Source: Bacteriovoracaceae bacterium (GTDB lineage Bacteria > Bdellovibrionota > UBA1018). From it: DNA of 13,594 nt. The number at the start of each line of letters is the position of its first letter. The stretch's first letter is position 1. Both the position numbers and the translations under genes were made by a program. The notes under the pieces are model-generated. The model had not been told where the DNA came from. It worked only from the letters and a program-made list of their open reading frames with translations, and made no database searches. Location: contig CANFHS010000043.1 of assembly GCA_947446835.1 (NCBI GenBank), positions 1-13,594 of the forward strand, written 5' to 3'. This document shows, piece after piece, positions 13,394-13,594 of this stretch.

Positions 13394-13594
13394 ATGCGCG
13401 TTAAATCACGACTGTTTCAAATCACCATTGCCTGCATCGCTATCGTGCTTTTTGCAGGTTTCTCACCGCAGGCCCAGGACCCCTGGGTCCCGCTCGCGGG
13501 CGGCGATCCCGCCACGGCGCGGAAGCTCTGGGAAGAGAGCGCCTCGCACGCCGACTCGCCTCCGGCCACCCAGTTCAACCTGGCCCAGCTGCTG
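13394..13594 (+). CDS. Exported protein with TPR-like N-terminus, 3' end outside window
   Basis: The frame is open from ATG 13394 to the right edge, 67 codons. It begins with a signal peptide, MRVKSRLFQITIACIAIVLF followed by AGFSPQAQ, with cleavage probably after SPQAQ. The mature start has the spacing of a tetratricopeptide helix pair: a WVPLAGGDPATARKLWEE segment and, after a short loop, ATQFNLAQLL. The Gly-Asp...Ala...W..A pattern and the Asn-Leu-Ala helix fit TPR repeats such as those in Bat/VWA-associated proteins, but the match rests on one partial repeat. No clear ribosome-binding site is seen before the ATG. Divergent from the small exported protein gene, with a shared 100-base control region. 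Confidence 0.7.
   Translation, partial: MRVKSRLFQITIACIAIVLFAGFSPQAQDPWVPLAGGDPATARKLWEESASHADSPPATQFNLAQLL

Overview
The window is a GC-rich, gene-dense stretch of bacterial chromosome. The host was probably a diderm: there are two proteins with lipobox signals, several with Sec signal peptides, and a secreted phosphoesterase. The gene mix (partner-switch regulators, Maf, YggS, a trans-sulfuration enzyme, many unrecognised exported proteins) would suit a Bdellovibrionota or other former deltaproteobacterial lineage. That placement is inference; the sequence holds no phylogenetic marker stronger than one tRNA.

Layout. Positions 1-3829 (+) are a tightly packed row: the tail of a STAS-like protein with a C-terminal zinc ribbon, a receiver-like/HATPase protein, Maf nucleotide pyrophosphatase, YggS-type PLP protein and a Cys/Met-metabolism PLP enzyme. 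Two of the junctions are 4-base stop/start overlaps, so this is almost certainly one operon. A tRNA-Arg(CCG) with encoded CCA (3898-3974) follows, then a 17-bp perfect hairpin that can end transcription from both sides. Positions 4064-4873 (-) encode an exported protein of unknown function, bracketed by a 15-base direct repeat. Positions 5055-5437 (+) hold a small lipoprotein whose reading frame breaks at a short GCAG tetranucleotide repeat. Positions 5476-6745 (-) hold a small lipoprotein gene followed by a secreted AcpA/phospholipase C-like phosphoesterase. A GT87-type membrane glycosyltransferase (6887-7972, -) and a radical SAM/SPASM-like protein (8105-8977, +) diverge from a 132-base spacer; a zinc alcohol dehydrogenase (9012-10055, +) follows.

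The last 3.5 kb is accessory in character. A terminator, a promoter-like site and an 11-bp perfect inverted repeat precede an exported Cys-rich protein (10155-11093), followed closely by a larger exported Cys-rich protein (11146-12774). A third exported protein converges on these with a 21-base tail overlap (12754-13293, -). It diverges from an exported protein with a TPR-like beginning that runs off the window (13394-, +), with a dyad-symmetric site between them.

The conserved left part reads as housekeeping. The right part holds a cluster of unassigned secreted proteins and the most unusual regulatory architecture. I see no phage genes, transposase, CRISPR array or rRNA, and no gene-free stretch longer than about 155 bases.
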